6,653 nucleotides of DNA from JBKPDV01 sp046728075 (lineage in GTDB: Bacteria; Acidobacteriota; Thermoanaerobaculia; UBA5066; Gp7-AA6), in NCBI GenBank assembly GCA_046728075.1, contig JBKPDV010000028.1:1-6653 (forward strand), written 5' to 3'. Below the pieces are notes generated by a model. That model saw only the letters and a list, made by a program, of their open reading frames with translations. It was not told the DNA's origin and did no database searches. Below, in pieces: positions 5,651 to 6,653 of the stretch. How positions within the stretch are numbered: position 1 is the first letter of the stretch; each line of letters begins with the position of its first letter. The position numbers were made by a program, and so were the translations under genes.

Positions 5651-5656
5651 ATTCTA
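5651..5656 (-). promoter_or_regulatory. TAGAAT -10-like element before the channel gene
   Basis: TAGAAT matches the TATAAT consensus at 5 of 6 bases and stands 8 nt before the ATG at 5642, a spacing expected for a leaderless mRNA. TTGAAC, similar to a -35, recurs every 7 bp in the adjacent repeat; the copy at 5672-5677 gives a 15-bp spacer. Prediction only. Confidence 0.35.
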
Positions 5657-5736
5657 GGTTCAAAGTTCGAAGTTCAAAGTTCAAAGTTCGAGATCGGGGA
5701 TCCCAACCTTGAACCTTGAACCTGGAACTTTGAACT
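5657..5736. repeat. Heptad tandem repeats in inverted arrangement
   Basis: The left arm has five 7-bp units (GGTTCAA, AGTTCGA, AGTTCAA, AGTTCAA, AGTTCGA; 5657-5691). The right arm has four reverse-complement units (TTGAACC, TTGAACC, TGGAACT, TTGAACT; 5709-5736). Between them lies the palindrome GGGATCCC (5697-5704). A perfect 13-bp stem forms between 5670-5682 and 5725-5737. The repeat fills nearly the whole gap between the SDR and channel genes and runs into the SDR stop codon. It has no T-tract for a classical terminator. It could be a dispersed repeat family, a transcript-end hairpin, or a promoter module. Confidence 0.75.
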
Positions 5737-6446
5737 TACTTCTTCGGCGGTCTCGACGGGCGCAACTCGAGACGAGAGGGAATGGCCCGGTCGGGATAGC
5801 GAACGAGGTCCGCGACAGCGCGCGCCACGTCTTCGGACGACAACATCCAGGAGGTATCGCGGCTTCCGTGGGAGTGCGAGAACTCCGTCGCGACGGAACC
5901 GGGCATGACGATCGCGATGCGGATTCCGTCCTGGCGCAGGTCGAGCATCGAGGCGTCCGACAGCCCGAGCAGGCCGAACTTGGACGCGTTGTAGGCCGAA
6001 CCTCCCGCAAACGCGTTGACTCCGGCGAGCGAGCCGATATTGACGATGAATCCGCCGCCGTTCTTTTTCATGAGCGGAGCCGCGTAATGGATCGCGTAAT
6101 AGGGACCGAAGAGGTTCGTTTCGACGGTCTTGCGGAAATCCTCGGGAGAGAGGCGATCCACGCTGTCGAAGCCGCCGACCCCGGCGTTGTTGACGAGAAC
6201 ATCCAGACGCCCGAACTGGCGTTGGACGAAATCCACCAACGCCTTCTGGTCCCCTTCCCGGCGGGCGTCGGCGGCCTGGCCGGCAACCGCGATCCCCTCC
6301 TTGCGGAAGGCTTCCAGCCCCGAGTTCACGGATTCCGGCGTGCGGCCCGAGATCGCCACGGTGAACCCGTCGGCCGAGAGCCTCCGCACGATGGCGGCCC
6401 CGATCCCACGCGTTCCTCCGGTCACGAGAGCGACACGATCACTCAT
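5736..6446 (-). CDS. Short-chain dehydrogenase/reductase (classical SDR, FabG-like), 236 aa
   Basis: An NAD(P)(H)-dependent oxidoreductase with a Rossmann fold, cytosolic. The nucleotide-binding motif TGGTRGIG is at 9-16. Arg35 after the second strand (ISGRTPES) favours NADP(H). NNAG is at 86-89, and the catalytic set is Asn111, Ser139, Tyr152 and Lys156 (YNASK). PGSVATEF (182-189) follows the active site as in 3-oxoacyl-ACP reductases and related alcohol/ketone SDRs. At 236 residues it is within the 230-270 range of classical SDRs. Its substrate cannot be read from sequence. ATG 6446 starts directly before the first strand (VALVTGG). There is no Shine-Dalgarno; TAAGAT lies 9 nt upstream. The stop codon falls in the heptad repeat, 93 nt before the channel gene. 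A fabG symbol is withheld because many paralogues look alike. Confidence 0.9.
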   Translation of the reverse strand: MSDRVALVTGGTRGIGAAIVRRLSADGFTVAISGRTPESVNSGLEAFRKEGIAVAGQAADARREGDQKALVDFVQRQFGRLDVLVNNAGVGGFDSVDRLSPEDFRKTVETNLFGPYYAIHYAAPLMKKNGGGFIVNIGSLAGVNAFAGGSAYNASKFGLLGLSDASMLDLRQDGIRIAIVMPGSVATEFSHSHGSRDTSWMLSSEDVARAVADLVRYPDRAIPSRLELRPSRPPKK

Positions 6447-6455
6447 GGTTTGAGG

Positions 6456-6461
6456 ATCTTA
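6456..6461 (-). promoter_or_regulatory. TAAGAT -10-like element before the SDR gene
   Basis: TAAGAT on the minus strand lies 9 nt before the ATG at 6446. The hexamer and spacing are identical to those before the decarboxylase. No convincing -35 is seen. This suggests a leaderless transcript; prediction only. Confidence 0.3.
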
Positions 6462-6653
6462 TGTCGCCGTGGGATTCGCCGCGACCGACTTTTTGCGCGA
6501 CTGCGTGACCGCCCGCTCAGAGAGTCAGCGCCGAGCGCCTTCTTGACTCCTCGACCAGGACACAGTGTGGGTCGCGGCGCGCGAAGTCTCCCAGAGGCAA
6601 GGAGGCGCGCGCCGCGGGAGCGAGAGCGCGCGAGGGACCAGGCTCGCGGTCGA

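Noticed and set aside
5643..5684. Upstream in-frame start of the channel gene at 5684.
   Set aside because: That codon is TTG, and the added residues are translated repeat sequence; the ATG at 5642 starts at the first transmembrane helix.
6447..6653. Possible gene at the right edge, for example a minus-strand frame ending with TGA at 6517-6519.
   Set aside because: The translation is Arg/Ala/Pro-rich without motifs, and several frames are equally open in this GC-rich stretch; nothing beyond the SDR upstream region can be supported.

Overview
This 6.65 kb window is GC-rich and looks like chromosomal DNA of a Gram-negative bacterium. The evidence is an outer-membrane porin with a C-terminal phenylalanine, a probable lipoprotein and a PlsC acyltransferase. 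The gene repertoire and codon style recall soil or subsurface lineages such as Acidobacteriota or Rokubacteria-like phyla. That placement is an impression; the window has no phylogenetic marker.

Left part (1-1000). Two minus-strand genes sit at the edge: the N-terminal 99 codons of a PLP-dependent group II amino-acid decarboxylase, cut by the window end, and a complete small SpoIIAA/STAS-like protein. Divergent from them is a clear tRNA-Asn(GUU) with encoded CCA.

Middle (1000-3030, plus strand). A phosphate-selective-type porin begins only about 40 nt after the tRNA, probably at a TTG codon. Behind it lies a 59-bp structure with the hallmarks of an integron attC site. It is followed by a small single-pass membrane protein and a second, half-length copy of the same site (25/26 identical over the 3' half). 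That half-copy lies in the 5' end of a probable lipoprotein gene. The layout resembles a short cassette array without an integrase in view (CALIN-like).

Right part (3043-6446, minus strand). Four co-directional genes are read SDR oxidoreductase, two-TM-type ion channel, stand-alone C-terminal domain of AlbA/Schlafen-type ATP-binding proteins, then PlsC. The last 3 genes are tightly spaced. A heptad inverted repeat separates the SDR from the channel, and a 16-bp perfect palindrome lies just upstream of plsC. The PlsC, SDR and channel all concern lipids or membranes, but no shared pathway can be proven from sequence.

A recurring theme is start-site architecture. Three genes (decarboxylase, channel, SDR) have a TAnnnT -10-like hexamer only 8-9 nt before the start codon and no Shine-Dalgarno, which suggests leaderless mRNAs. 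Three genes appear to use TTG starts. I see no convincing gene in 6447-6653.
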